From NCBI RefSeq assembly GCF_004342025.1, contig NZ_SLWN01000019.1:107618-171617 (forward strand): a stretch of 64,000 nucleotides of DNA. The letters are read 5' to 3'. The DNA comes from Kribbella steppae (GTDB lineage Bacteria; Actinomycetota; Actinomycetes; Propionibacteriales; Kribbellaceae). Shown here one piece after another: positions 49,802 to 61,281 of the stretch. A model generated the notes under the pieces. The model did no database searches, was not told the origin of the DNA, and worked only from the letters and a program-made list of their open reading frames with translations. The translations under genes were made by a program, and so were the position numbers. Positions within the stretch are counted from its first letter, which is position 1. Each line of letters opens with the position of its first letter.

Positions 49802-51576
49802 GGCGGAAGCTGTTCGCGGCGGTCCTGGTGGTCCTGCTGCTGGTCACCGGCTGTGCGACGGTGCCGACCAAGGGCACGATCCGCAGCGGCAGCCGGGAGG
49901 GCCTGGCACCGGACTTCGGCGGTGTCGGCGTGGAGGCGAAGCCGCCACGGGACAACACCCCGCCGCTGGCGCTGGTGAACGGGTTCCTCGAGGCGATGTC
50001 GGACTCGCGGGCCTTCGACGTGGCCCGGGAGTACATGACCCCGGAGGCGGCGGCGGCCTGGAAGCCGGAGACGCAGACGGTGGTGTACGAGCAGAAGCGT
50101 GACGCCGTCACCAGCCTCGGCACCGACCAGGTCCAGCTGAAGGCGCGCAAGATCGCGACCATCGACGAACGGGGGTCGTGGAACCCCGCGAAGGTCGACG
50201 AGCCGGTCTCGTTCGTGTTCAAGCTGATCAAGCTCGAAGGCCAGTGGCGGGTCGCGTCGGTGCCGCCGGGCGTGTACCTGGGCAGCAACCAGCTGGACCC
50301 GAAGCTTGCCCCGCGCAATCTCTACTTCTTCACGCCGGGCCGGGACATGCTGGTCCCCGACCCGGTCTACCTGCCGGTCAACCTCTCGGCCGGGCAGGCC
50401 GCCACCCAGCTGGTCCAGGAGCTGCTCAAGGGCCCGACCAGCCGGCTCGGCAACGGCGTGTACTCGCTGGCGCCACCGGGGACCGGGGTCCAAGTGTCCG
50501 TACCGGTCGAGTTCGGCGTGGCGACAGTCGCGCTGAACGACGCGGTCTCCCCGCTGCAGGACACCGAACGCCGGTTGCTCGCAGCCCAGATCGTCTGGAC
50601 CCTCAACCAGATCAACCTGCGGGTCAAGATCACCGTCCGCGGTGCGCCGCTGCTGCCCGACGATCCGGACGTGCTGCCGTTCTCCAACTTCACCCAGTAC
50701 GACCCGTCCGTCCCCAACGGCGCCATGACCGACCTGTACGGCGTCCGCGACGGCAAGGTGCAGCGGATCGAAGGGCTGGACGGGGCGTCCGACATCGCGG
50801 CGCGACCGCTGAAGAACAGCATGCTGACCGACTACCCGGCCAAGTCGTTCGCGGTGAACCTGCGCGGGGACTCCGGTGCGATCGTCACCACCTACGAGGG
50901 TGAGGACGTGGTGGCCACCTCCTGGCTGGACTCCACCGACAAGTCCGACCCGCTCAGGACCATCCCGACCCAGGGCCGGGTGCTGCGGCCGAGTTACGAC
51001 AACCACGACAATCTCTGGATCCTGGACCGGGCGGACAGCGCCAAACCGCGACTGCGGGTCCGCGACCGCGACGGCAAGGCCGCCGAGGTGGCGACCAGCT
51101 TCCACGGTGACGCACCGCTGGTGCTGCGGATGGCACCGGACGGTGTCCGCGCGCTGCTGGTGATGCGGTCGAAGACCACCGGCGACAACTACGTGCAGAC
51201 CGGGACGATCCAGTCCGTCACCGGCGGCCGGTTGGTGCTCGGGCAGCTCCGCCAGCTCCAGTTGCCGCTCCGCGACATCACCGACGCAGCCTGGAACAAA
51301 CAAGGCCTCCTGATCGCCGGTACGTCGACCTCCGTCGCCAACGCGCCCTCCGTCGCCAACGCGCCCTGGCTGGTCAACACCGACGGCTCCCGGCTGCAAC
51401 TGCTTCCCGGCGCTCCGTCCGGGTTCGCGACCGGACTGCTGGCCTCGAACCTGAACAAGGACACCCTTCCGGTGATCAGGGACGTCCAGGGCCACCTGCA
51501 CTGGCAGACCCGCGACCTCACCTGGGTGAACATGGACGACGACGGGGCACCCATCGACCCGACCTACCCGGGATGA
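49798..51576 (+). CDS. lpqB: Lipoprotein LpqB
   Basis: The 592-residue protein has a signal peptide with lipobox LLVTGC (Cys near residue 19), a GerMN domain in the middle (about residues 175-315, QAATQLVQELLKGPTSRLGN) and a C-terminal beta-propeller-like LpqB domain. LpqB binds the MtrB sensor domain at the outer membrane face and tunes MtrAB signalling. GTG overlaps the mtrB stop by GTGA, so the three genes are one operon as in all relatives. An 18-bp perfect tandem duplication at 51331-51366 repeats six residues (SVANAP). A DnaA-box-like TTGTCCACA follows the stop. Confidence 0.95.
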   Translation: MRRKLFAAVLVVLLLVTGCATVPTKGTIRSGSREGLAPDFGGVGVEAKPPRDNTPPLALVNGFLEAMSDSRAFDVAREYMTPEAAAAWKPETQTVVYEQKRDAVTSLGTDQVQLKARKIATIDERGSWNPAKVDEPVSFVFKLIKLEGQWRVASVPPGVYLGSNQLDPKLAPRNLYFFTPGRDMLVPDPVYLPVNLSAGQAATQLVQELLKGPTSRLGNGVYSLAPPGTGVQVSVPVEFGVATVALNDAVSPLQDTERRLLAAQIVWTLNQINLRVKITVRGAPLLPDDPDVLPFSNFTQYDPSVPNGAMTDLYGVRDGKVQRIEGLDGASDIAARPLKNSMLTDYPAKSFAVNLRGDSGAIVTTYEGEDVVATSWLDSTDKSDPLRTIPTQGRVLRPSYDNHDNLWILDRADSAKPRLRVRDRDGKAAEVATSFHGDAPLVLRMAPDGVRALLVMRSKTTGDNYVQTGTIQSVTGGRLVLGQLRQLQLPLRDITDAAWNKQGLLIAGTSTSVANAPSVANAPWLVNTDGSRLQLLPGAPSGFATGLLASNLNKDTLPVIRDVQGHLHWQTRDLTWVNMDDDGAPIDPTYPG

Positions 51577-51638
51577 GTTGTCCACAGGGCGGGTGAAGTC
51601 TGGTTGCGGGCGGCGGGAATGTCGCGGATCGTTGAGCG

Positions 51639-52328
51639 GTGCCGGTCCGGGACGCGTTCGTGGATCTCGTGCTGGGTGGACGATGTGCCGGGTGCGAGCG
51701 GCCGGGTGTCACTCTCTGTGATGGTTGCCGAGAGCTACTCACCTCGGTGACTCCGTTCCGTGCCTGGCCGGAGCCACGGCCGGCCGGACTACCCCCGCCC
51801 ACCGCGAGTGCGCCGTACGCGGATGAGCTTCGGAAGCTGATCGTCGCGCACAAGGAGGAAGCCCGGTACGCGCTGGCGCGTCCACTCGGAGCAGTCCTGG
51901 CCGCCGCTGTCCGCACCGCTCTCGGCGAGCGCCGAGCCGTCTGGTTGTGTCCCGTTCCGTCCGCACGATCGACCGTCAGGCAGCGCGGGCACGACCCGTT
52001 GCGCCGGATCACGCGCGCCGCCGCACGCACCCTGCAGCGGCAGGGGATCGACGCCCGGACGGCTGCTGCGTTGCGAGTCGTACGGCGTCCTGACGACCAG
52101 GCCGGGTTGTCCGCTGAGCGCCGTACCGCCAACCTGGTAGGGGCTTTCGCGGCTCGTTCGCGCTGGGCTGAAAGACTGACGGATCAGCCGGTCCTGGTGG
52201 TCGACGACGTGATCACCACCGGTTCCACGCTCGCCGAAGCGTGCCGGGCCTTGGAATCCGGGGGGATTCCGGTGCTCGGCTGTGCGGTGCTGGCCGCGAC
52301 CCGCCGGCACAAGCCGTCTGGTTCATGA
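51639..52328 (+). CDS. ComF-family phosphoribosyltransferase-like protein
   Basis: The 229-residue protein has an N-terminal zinc-finger-like CxxC pair (GGRCAGCERPGVTLCDGCRE) and a PRPP-binding loop VLVVDDVITTGSTLAE. These are hallmarks of ComFC/GntX proteins, required for DNA uptake in competent bacteria and of unclear role elsewhere. It follows lpqB as in mycobacteria (Rv3242c by recollection). GTG at 51639 lies 62 bp after lpqB; the ribosome-binding site is weak (TTGAGCG), so the start is not certain. Confidence 0.9.
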   Translation: MPVRDAFVDLVLGGRCAGCERPGVTLCDGCRELLTSVTPFRAWPEPRPAGLPPPTASAPYADELRKLIVAHKEEARYALARPLGAVLAAAVRTALGERRAVWLCPVPSARSTVRQRGHDPLRRITRAAARTLQRQGIDARTAAALRVVRRPDDQAGLSAERRTANLVGAFAARSRWAERLTDQPVLVVDDVITTGSTLAEACRALESGGIPVLGCAVLAATRRHKPSGS

Positions 52329-52558
52329 GAACTTCCCTACCGGTTTTCGCCGAAGCCGACTAGCGTTGGCCTATGACACCCGCTAGGGCTTGTCGGGCAG
52401 GGATGTGGTGCAGGTCCGGATCAGCCGGAATCCTCACCACGGAGTCCGACCGGCTCGAAGGCGGGTGTTCTCGTTTCGGGCGCCCCAACCGCAACCGATA
52501 CAGCGAGTGACGGGGGTCCGGAGACGTAACAAGAAGTCGCCGATCGATGGAGGTTTCC

Positions 52559-53185
52559 GTGGACGTCGTTGTCAAGGGTCATCACTGCGAGGTCAGTGAC
52601 CGCTTCCGGCAGTACGTCGAGGAAAAACTCGAACGGATCGAGAAGGTCGATCACCGGGTACTGCGATGCGAAGTAGAAGTCAGCCAGGAGAAGAACCCGC
52701 GACAGCACGATCGGGCGATGCGTGTCGAGCTCACCATGTACACCAAGGGACCGGTGGTCCGCGCCGAAGCAACCGGCGAGACCAAGCAGGCGGCGTTCGA
52801 CGTCTGCCTGGACCGGCTGCGGGCGCAGGTCCGCAAGGCGGCGGATCGCCGCCGGGTGCACCGCGGTGAGCGGACGCCGGAGGGCCTACGGCACGTGAAC
52901 GCGAAGCAGCCGCTCAACGGCACCACACCAGTAGTGGAGGAAACAGTCGCCGAGGACGAGGTGGCGACGTACAAGTTCGGATCCCTCACGGTCACCGGCG
53001 ACGGTCCTCTGGTGATGCGCGAGAAGACCCACACCGCCAAGCCGATGTCCCTGGACCAGGCGCTCTACGAGCTCGAACTGGTCGGACACGACTTCTACCT
53101 GTTCGTCGACGCCGACGAGAACCAGCCCAGTGTCGTGTACCGCCGTCGCGGTTACGACTACGGCGTGATCCGTCTGGCCGTCTGA
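52559..53185 (+). CDS. hpf: Long-form ribosome hibernation-promoting factor
   Basis: The 208-residue protein has an S30AE domain at about residues 1-95 (VDVVVKGHHCEVSDRFRQYV) that sits in the ribosomal decoding centre, a variable linker, and a C-terminal dimerisation domain at about 145-205 (KPMSLDQALYELELVGHDFY, then RRRGYDYGVIRL) that pairs 70S ribosomes into 100S. GTG at 52559 is preferred over ATG at 52547, because ATGGAGG there contains the Shine-Dalgarno sequence GGAGG, 5 bases before the GTG. The leader of about 200 bases holds AGCCGG/CCGGCT arms. Followed by a strong terminator. Confidence 0.95.
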   Translation: MDVVVKGHHCEVSDRFRQYVEEKLERIEKVDHRVLRCEVEVSQEKNPRQHDRAMRVELTMYTKGPVVRAEATGETKQAAFDVCLDRLRAQVRKAADRRRVHRGERTPEGLRHVNAKQPLNGTTPVVEETVAEDEVATYKFGSLTVTGDGPLVMREKTHTAKPMSLDQALYELELVGHDFYLFVDADENQPSVVYRRRGYDYGVIRLAV

Positions 53186-53242
53186 CGTTTTCTTTGGTCG
53201 TGTGAGGCCGACCGCCGAATCTCGGGAGGAGCACAAAGAACA

Positions 53243-53267
53243 GGGGCCGGGCTGTGAGCCCGGCCCC
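53243..53267. terminator. Bidirectional terminator between hpf and the trypsin gene
   Basis: GGGGCCGGGC-TGTGA-GCCCGGCCCC is a perfect 10-bp stem. It is followed by TTCTCTGT on the plus strand and by TGTTCTTTG on the minus strand, and lies between convergent genes (hpf ends 58 bp before, the protease gene ends 59 bp after). Confidence 0.82.
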
Positions 53268-53325
53268 TTCTCTGTCCCTGCGAAGGTTCGTCCCTCAGCG
53301 CTGCGAGCCTGCGCTGAGGATGCGG

Positions 53326-54141
53326 CTAACCGTCGATCTGGGCCTGGAGTGCACTCGCGTACGTCGCTACCTCGGCGTAGACACCCGGGTTGCCGGCGTC
53401 GGCGCAGCCCACGCCCCAGGAGACGACACCGAACAGGCGGCCGTTGAGGACGAGCGGTCCGCCGGAGTCGCCCTGGCAGGAGTCCTTGCCGCCTTCCTCG
53501 TACCCGGCGCAGATCTCGCCGTCGGCGGTGTACCCCTCGCTCGCGTACGCCTGCTCGCAGTACGCGTCACCCAGGACCGGGACGTCGACTTTCTGGAAGG
53601 TGTTCGCCGGACCGGTGCCCTCGGTCTCACCCCAGCCGTAAACGACCGATGCCGCTCCGGCCGCGTCCGCCGCCTTGTCGGTCTCCAGCGCCAGCGTCGG
53701 TACGCCGTCGAACGGCGTGGTCAGCGTCATCACCGCGACGTCGTGTCCAGCTGCCTGCCCGTACTGCGGGTCGACCCAGATGCTGCTGATCTTCGACTCC
53801 TTGCCGGTGGACGTGTCACTCAGCACGTCCCGGCCCTGGATCGCGGTGTAGGTGGACGCCGCCTCCTGCGAGCAGTGCGCCGCGGTGACGATCTTGTTCG
53901 CCGCGACCAGCGTCGCGCCGCACCACTCACCGGTCGGGTCGGGCGAGCCGGTGTTCGACAGCTGGATCGCCCAGGGCGTGTCGGCGGTGTGGGCGATGTC
54001 GCCGCCGACGATCCGGGTCTTGGGTCCGTCGGGTGTCTGCGCGGCCGTTGCGGAGCCCGCCAAAGCCACCGCACCGAGGGACGCCACGATGAGCACACCG
54101 GCCGCCAGGGCGGCACGGATCAACTGCAATCTTCCTGTCAT
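53326..54141 (-). CDS. Secreted trypsin-like serine protease
   Basis: The 271-residue protein has a signal peptide (LIRAALAAGVLIVASLG, cleaved near ATAAQ), a short propeptide ending in KTR, and the activated N-terminus IVGG. The S1 triad is His in VTAAHC, Asp in GHDVAVMTL and Ser in CQGDSGGPLV; Asp in GKDSCQG six residues before the Ser predicts trypsin-like Arg/Lys specificity. Six Cys fit three disulfides. The propeptide ends in Arg, so it can activate itself. ATG has GGAGTGAGGC upstream. It sits alone between hpf and the HhH gene, a Streptomyces-like extracellular protease. Confidence 0.95.
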   Translation of the reverse strand: MTGRLQLIRAALAAGVLIVASLGAVALAGSATAAQTPDGPKTRIVGGDIAHTADTPWAIQLSNTGSPDPTGEWCGATLVAANKIVTAAHCSQEAASTYTAIQGRDVLSDTSTGKESKISSIWVDPQYGQAAGHDVAVMTLTTPFDGVPTLALETDKAADAAGAASVVYGWGETEGTGPANTFQKVDVPVLGDAYCEQAYASEGYTADGEICAGYEEGGKDSCQGDSGGPLVLNGRLFGVVSWGVGCADAGNPGVYAEVATYASALQAQIDG

Positions 54142-54263
54142 GCCTCACTCCAGGTTGATAGGGGCCACACGGGCGGCGTGGCCTCTTTGGAGGGTCTCCC
54201 GAACACCGTGTGTAGCGCACCTCCCACTTGCGGTAACTCCCGAGTTATGGCCTCGGCGCGCAT

Positions 54264-54269
54264 TACAGT
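54264..54269 (+). promoter_or_regulatory. Candidate -10 (TACAGT) of the leaderless HhH gene
   Basis: TACAGT, then 6 bases, then GTG at 54276: identical hexamer and spacing to the SDR gene at the other end of the window. There is no ribosome-binding site. Confidence 0.5.
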
Positions 54270-54275
54270 GCGGCC

Positions 54276-54566
54276 GTGCACCCTCAGCCCTCGGCGCAGG
54301 CCCGAACCGACTGGAAGACGGTGTTCCAGAAGCTGGGTGGCGCGGTGATCCCGCGCGTGGTCAACCTCAACGAGGCACCGGCCGGGGTGCTGTCGGCTCT
54401 GCCCGGACTGAACTTCCGGATCGCGGCTGCCATCGTGGCGAGCCGGGTCCAGGCCGGCCGCTTCCGGTCCGTCGAGGAGTTGTGGTCCCGTGGGCTCCTG
54501 CCTGTCCCGCCGGGTCCGGAGCTGCTCGAACGGCTCGTGGTGACCGCCGTGCAGGATCGGCGCTGA
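54276..54566 (+). CDS. Small helix-hairpin-helix (ComEA-type) protein
   Basis: The 96-residue protein has a tandem HhH module: VNLNEAPAGVLSALPGLNFR, then IAAAIVASRVQAGRFRSVEE. This is the same pattern as the DNA-binding C-terminus of ComEA, but there is no membrane helix or signal, so it is cytosolic. It may bind DNA or be part of a repair complex; the next gene encodes a YcaQ-like DNA repair protein 3 bp downstream, which supports that. GTG start supported by TACAGT six bases upstream. Confidence 0.82.
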   Translation: MHPQPSAQARTDWKTVFQKLGGAVIPRVVNLNEAPAGVLSALPGLNFRIAAAIVASRVQAGRFRSVEELWSRGLLPVPPGPELLERLVVTAVQDRR

Positions 54567-54569
54567 ATA

Positions 54570-55811
54570 ATGTCGGAGGCGCCCGGCAGAATTCGTGACG
54601 TGACCACACAGGTGTTGTCGACGGCTCAGGCGCGGCGCGTCGCGCTGGCGGCGCAAGGCTTCATGGACCCGCGACCGAAGGGTGTGCCCGACGCCCGGGC
54701 ACTGTCGCGTGTGCTCGGCCGCATCGGCCTGATCCAGATCGACTCGGTGAACGTGCTGAGCCGGGCCCAGTATCTGCCGCTCTACTCCCGCCTGGGTCCG
54801 TACCCGCGCGACCTGCTCGACCGCGCCGCCGGGAAGGCACCACGCCGCCTGGTCGAGTACTGGGCCCACGAGGCCTCCCTGATCCCGGTCGAGACGCACG
54901 CGCTGATGCGCTGGCGGATGGCCCGCGCGACCACCGAGGCGTGGGGCGGCCCGCGCTCGATCGCCAAGGAGCGTCCGGATCTGCTCAAGCAGGTGCTCGC
55001 CGACGTCCGCAACCACGGCCCGCTGACCGCTCGCCAGATCGACGACGACGTTGAGCGGTCGAAGGAGAACTGGGGCTGGAACTGGTCGGATGTGAAACGA
55101 GCTCTCGAGTTCCTCTTCTTCGCCGGTGAAATCACGGTGGCCCGCCGCAACCAGCAGTTCGAGCGGATGTACGACGTACCGGAGCGGGTGCTGCCCAGCG
55201 CCGTACTGGAGACTCCGACGCCGTCCGTGGCGGAGGCGCATCGGGGGCTGGTGTCGATCGCGGCGAAGGCGCACGGGGTGGCGACCGCGCAGTGCCTGAG
55301 GGACTACTTCCGGACCGAGCCGGCGCAGACCGTGCAGGCGATCCAGGAGCTGGTCGAGGACGGCGAGCTGATCCCGGTCGGGATCGACGGGTGGAAGCGG
55401 CCGGCCTATCTGCACCGGGACGCGCGGCTGCCGCGGCGGGTGAACACGCGGGCGCTGGTCAGCCCGTTCGACTCGCTGGTCTTCGAGCGGACCCGGACCG
55501 AGGTGCTGTTCGACTTCCGGTACCGGATCGAGATCTACGTCCCGGCGGAGAAACGCATCCACGGGTACTACGTGCTGCCCTTCCTGCTCGGGGACCGCCT
55601 GGTCGCCCGGGTGGACCTGAAGTCGGACCGGGCCGCCGGGGTCCTGCTGGTCCAGTCGGCCCACGCCGAGCCGAAGGCGCCGGTCGAGGCCGCGGACGAG
55701 CTGGCCGCCGAGCTGGTCCAGCTGGCCGGGTTCCTGGGGCTGGACCAGGTCCGGGTAGTCGGCGGCGGTGATCTCTCACCTGCGCTGAGTGACGCCCTGC
55801 GCGGTTCCTGA
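54570..55811 (+). CDS. YcaQ/AlkX-like winged-helix DNA glycosylase family protein
   Basis: The 413-residue protein belongs to the HTH_42 superfamily that includes E. coli YcaQ (AlkX) and Streptomyces AlkZ, glycosylases acting on alkylated bases and DNA interstrand crosslinks. The segment IGLIQIDSVNVLSRAQYLPL contains Gln-Ile-Asp, the QxD catalytic motif of the YcaQ branch (AlkZ has QxQ). Winged helices occupy about residues 150-300, with a beta-barrel C-terminus (VLFDFRYRIEIYVPAEKR). The ATG is 3 bp after the HhH gene; GTG at 54600, with CAGAAT seven bases upstream, is an alternative start. Confidence 0.88.
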   Translation: MSEAPGRIRDVTTQVLSTAQARRVALAAQGFMDPRPKGVPDARALSRVLGRIGLIQIDSVNVLSRAQYLPLYSRLGPYPRDLLDRAAGKAPRRLVEYWAHEASLIPVETHALMRWRMARATTEAWGGPRSIAKERPDLLKQVLADVRNHGPLTARQIDDDVERSKENWGWNWSDVKRALEFLFFAGEITVARRNQQFERMYDVPERVLPSAVLETPTPSVAEAHRGLVSIAAKAHGVATAQCLRDYFRTEPAQTVQAIQELVEDGELIPVGIDGWKRPAYLHRDARLPRRVNTRALVSPFDSLVFERTRTEVLFDFRYRIEIYVPAEKRIHGYYVLPFLLGDRLVARVDLKSDRAAGVLLVQSAHAEPKAPVEAADELAAELVQLAGFLGLDQVRVVGGGDLSPALSDALRGS

Positions 55812-55997
55812 CCGGTCAGACGGAACTTTTCTCAGCGCTGGATCGTGGGTCGGATAGGCCCCGCGGCACGCATAGGGGCGTGGCTTGGCACACCTTGCCC
55901 CGTACCATGGGTGACGCGCGCCCGCCCAGGGGTGGATCGTGCCCTGTCGGCGTCGGCCGCATCAAAGGCTTCAGCAGCAAGGAGAGAACTCCCCACC

Positions 55998-58931
<2,934 letters not shown>

Positions 58932-58941
58932 GCCACTCCAC

Positions 58942-58974
58942 CAACGGCCGGCCCGCTCGCGGGGCCGGCCGTTG
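58942..58974 (+). terminator. Hairpin terminator of secA
   Basis: CAACGGCCGGCCC and GGGCCGGCCGTTG form a perfect 13-bp stem with a 7-base loop, 10 bp after the secA stop, followed by TGTGTGT instead of a T-tract. Confidence 0.8.
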
Positions 58975-59007
58975 TGTGTGTCTGCCCGCCTGTGATGCCC
59001 TTGATCC

Positions 59008-59949
59008 ATGTGGCTGACGGAGAAGTTCGGGTTGTCCGTTCCGGTGGTGGGTGCACCGATGGCGAATGTGAGCGGAGGCAGGCTGACCGCCGCGATCTCG
59101 GCGGCCGGCGGACTGGGGATGCTCGGCGCCGGCTCCGGCGTCAGCGCTGACTGGATCCGCACCGAGGGTGCGGTCGCCGCGGAGAGCGGCAAGCCGTACG
59201 GCGTCGGCCTGATGGCCTGGTCGGTCAAGGACCGCCCCGAGCACCTCGAGGCCGTCCTCGAGCTGAAGCCGGCCCTCGTCTCGCTCAGCTTCGGCGACTA
59301 TGCGCCGTACGTCGCGACGCTGCAGAAGGAAGGCATCGTCGTCGCCATGCAGGCCGGCACGGTCGCCGATGCGCGGGAGGCGATCGACGTCGGTGTGGAC
59401 GTGATCGTCGCGCGTGGCGCCGAAGCCGGTGGACATGGCCGCAACGCGGTCGCCACCCTCCCGTTGCTGCAGGCGATCCTCGATCTCACCGAGATCCCGG
59501 TCTTCGCGGCCGGTGGTATCTCGGGTCCGCGCGGGCTGGCCGCCGTACTGGCTGCGGGAGCAGCGGGTGCCTGGATCGGTACGGCGTTCCTCACCTGCAC
59601 CGAGGCATTGACGCCCGAGCCGGTCCGGCAGCGGGTGATCGAGGCCGACGAGACCGACACCGTGTACGGCACGGTCTTCGACGCCGCCTCGCGGGCCGGC
59701 TGGCCGGACGAGTTCGGCGGCCGTGCGCTCCGGAACGCCTTCTTCGACACCTGGGAAGGCCGCGAGGAAGAGCTCAAGACCAAGGACGGCGCGCACGCCG
59801 ATTACGTTGAAGGTGTCCGTGCCGCCGACCCGGCCCGCATCTCGATCTACGCAGGCCAGGGCGTCGGCGCCCTGACCAACCAACCCACCGCCGCCGAGGT
59901 CGTCGACTCCTTCGCCACCTACCGCACCTACCTCCAGGCGGCCCTGTAG
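59008..59949 (+). CDS. Nitronate monooxygenase-family flavoprotein
   Basis: The 313-residue TIM-barrel FMN protein has GAPMANVSGGRLTAAISAAG at the N-terminus, VARGAEAGGHG with the catalytic-region His, FAAGGISG for phosphate binding, and GAWIGTAFL. It matches class I NMO/2-nitropropane dioxygenase, which oxidises alkyl nitronates such as propionate 3-nitronate. Length is normal. ATG at 59008 begins MWLTEKFGL; no strong ribosome-binding site. It stands alone between secA and a LacI gene. Confidence 0.9.
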   Translation: MWLTEKFGLSVPVVGAPMANVSGGRLTAAISAAGGLGMLGAGSGVSADWIRTEGAVAAESGKPYGVGLMAWSVKDRPEHLEAVLELKPALVSLSFGDYAPYVATLQKEGIVVAMQAGTVADAREAIDVGVDVIVARGAEAGGHGRNAVATLPLLQAILDLTEIPVFAAGGISGPRGLAAVLAAGAAGAWIGTAFLTCTEALTPEPVRQRVIEADETDTVYGTVFDAASRAGWPDEFGGRALRNAFFDTWEGREEELKTKDGAHADYVEGVRAADPARISIYAGQGVGALTNQPTAAEVVDSFATYRTYLQAAL

Positions 59950-60015
59950 ACGGGCTTGCTCTTCAGAGCCGTGCATGGGACGCTACCACCATAAGCCCCT
60001 AACGGTGGAATCAAG

Positions 60016-61011
60016 ATGCGAACCACACTGGCCATGGTTGCCGCCGAGGTCGGAGTGTCCAAGGCCACGGTCTCGAAGGTCTTGAACGGACGCCCCGACG
60101 TCGGCGCGGACACGCGCGTCCGAGTCGAGCGAGCGCTCGCCAACCACGGCTATGTCCCGGTACGGCGGGCGCCGAAGCGAAAGCGGGTCCGGACGGTCAG
60201 CCTCGTCTGCGACGACCTGCTCTCGCCGTACACGTCGGAGCTCATGCGGGGAATCGTCTCCGCCGCGACCGAGGCGGAGGTGGACGTAGTGGTCGCGGCC
60301 TTGGAGTCTTGGCGCAGAAGGGGTTCTGGAGGTGCCGGGATCCTCGTCGCTGCCTGTGAGGTCAGCGAGAAGCAGGCGAAGGCGCTGGACCGAGCGGGAC
60401 AGCCGGTGGTGGCGATCGACGCCCTGAAACTCCCGTCGGCCGAGGTGGTCACCGTCGGCTCGACCAACGCGACCGGAGCGATCGAAGCGACCGAGTACCT
60501 CCTCCGGCTGGGACACGAGCGCATCGGGTTCGTCGGCGGGCCGGAGACCTCGTCCTGTGGACAAGCCCGCATGCACGGATACCTCGCGGCGATGAGCCAG
60601 GCAGGACTCCGCGTCGCCCCCGAGCTCGTCTCACACGGCACTTTCGTCACCGCCACCGGTGTCAGCGAGGGCCGGCGGCTGCTCGCGTTGGAGCAGCCGC
60701 CGACCGCCGTCTTCGCCGCCAACGACGCGATCGCCGTCGGCGTGATCGAAGCCGCTCGGCTGCGCGGACTCGCCGTACCCGCCGATCTCAGTGTCGTCGG
60801 TTTCGACGACACCGTCCTGGCCGAGTCGTCGACCCCACCGCTGACGACCGTGCGGCAATCCCTCCAGGACCTGGGCGCCTACGCGCTCAAGACCTTGTTG
60901 AGCCTGGGGGACGGTGTCACCCCCGGCCTGCGCCATGTCGAGCTGGCGACCGAGTTGGTCATCAGGAGCTCGACCGGAGCGCCAGCTCCAAGTAATTGCC
61001 GTGAGCAATGA
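60016..61011 (+). CDS. LacI-family regulator, possibly with internal deletion
   Basis: The 331-residue protein has the LacI DNA-binding domain (AMVAAEVGVSKATVSKVLNG) and a periplasmic-binding-like effector domain (LLRLGHERIGFVGG, FAANDAIAVGVIEAARL, VVGFDDTVLAE). In most LacI proteins about 15 residues separate the strand VVVAAL from GILV; here the link is only ESWRRRGSGGA, which suggests a short deletion that could impair the fold. GGTGGAATCAAG precedes the ATG. The end overlaps the remnant of a GH4 glycosidase gene on the other strand, whose operon it probably once controlled. Confidence 0.85.
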   Translation: MRTTLAMVAAEVGVSKATVSKVLNGRPDVGADTRVRVERALANHGYVPVRRAPKRKRVRTVSLVCDDLLSPYTSELMRGIVSAATEAEVDVVVAALESWRRRGSGGAGILVAACEVSEKQAKALDRAGQPVVAIDALKLPSAEVVTVGSTNATGAIEATEYLLRLGHERIGFVGGPETSSCGQARMHGYLAAMSQAGLRVAPELVSHGTFVTATGVSEGRRLLALEQPPTAVFAANDAIAVGVIEAARLRGLAVPADLSVVGFDDTVLAESSTPPLTTVRQSLQDLGAYALKTLLSLGDGVTPGLRHVELATELVIRSSTGAPAPSNCREQ

Positions 61012-61281
61012 CCAGCTCGTCGCACAGGTCCCAGATTCGCTCGACCGGAAGGGCCACCGCGGTGGCTCCAGCGCCCCGCCGGTCGAGGTGCGCGGTGATC
61101 CGGGGCGTCACGCCACGTTCGGTCGCGATGTACGACGCCGCGGCCGCCGCCGTATCGAGTCGCTCCGGATCGATATCGTGCAGCGCGATGTGCACTGGGC
61201 CTAGGTCGAGACCGAAGAGATCCGCCAGCAACCCCTGCGTGAAGACGACACCGCCGCCCCGACGAAGACGATCTTGCTCAT
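60962..61281 (-). pseudogene. GH4 glycosidase remnant (N- and C-termini only, frameshifted)
   Basis: From ATG at 61281 the frame begins MSKIVFVGA, the Rossmann start of family 4 glycosidases (alpha-galactosidase or 6-phospho-glycosidase). A one-base deletion in the GGGGCGGCGG stretch shifts it, giving a stop after 26 codons. In the shifted frame it continues GGVVFTQGLLADLFGLDLG, IALHDIDPERLDTAAAAASY, ITAHLDRR. It then jumps directly to a GH4-like C-terminus, ATAVALPVERIWDLCDELV and AHGNYL. Of about 430 residues only some 105 remain, so the catalytic middle is gone. The ATG still overlaps the PfkB stop (ATGA), showing it was once a coupled operon member. Confidence 0.8.

Noticed and set aside
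60556..60564. Second DnaA-box-like sequence TGTGGACAA
   Set aside because: It is inside the lacI coding region and isolated; most likely chance.
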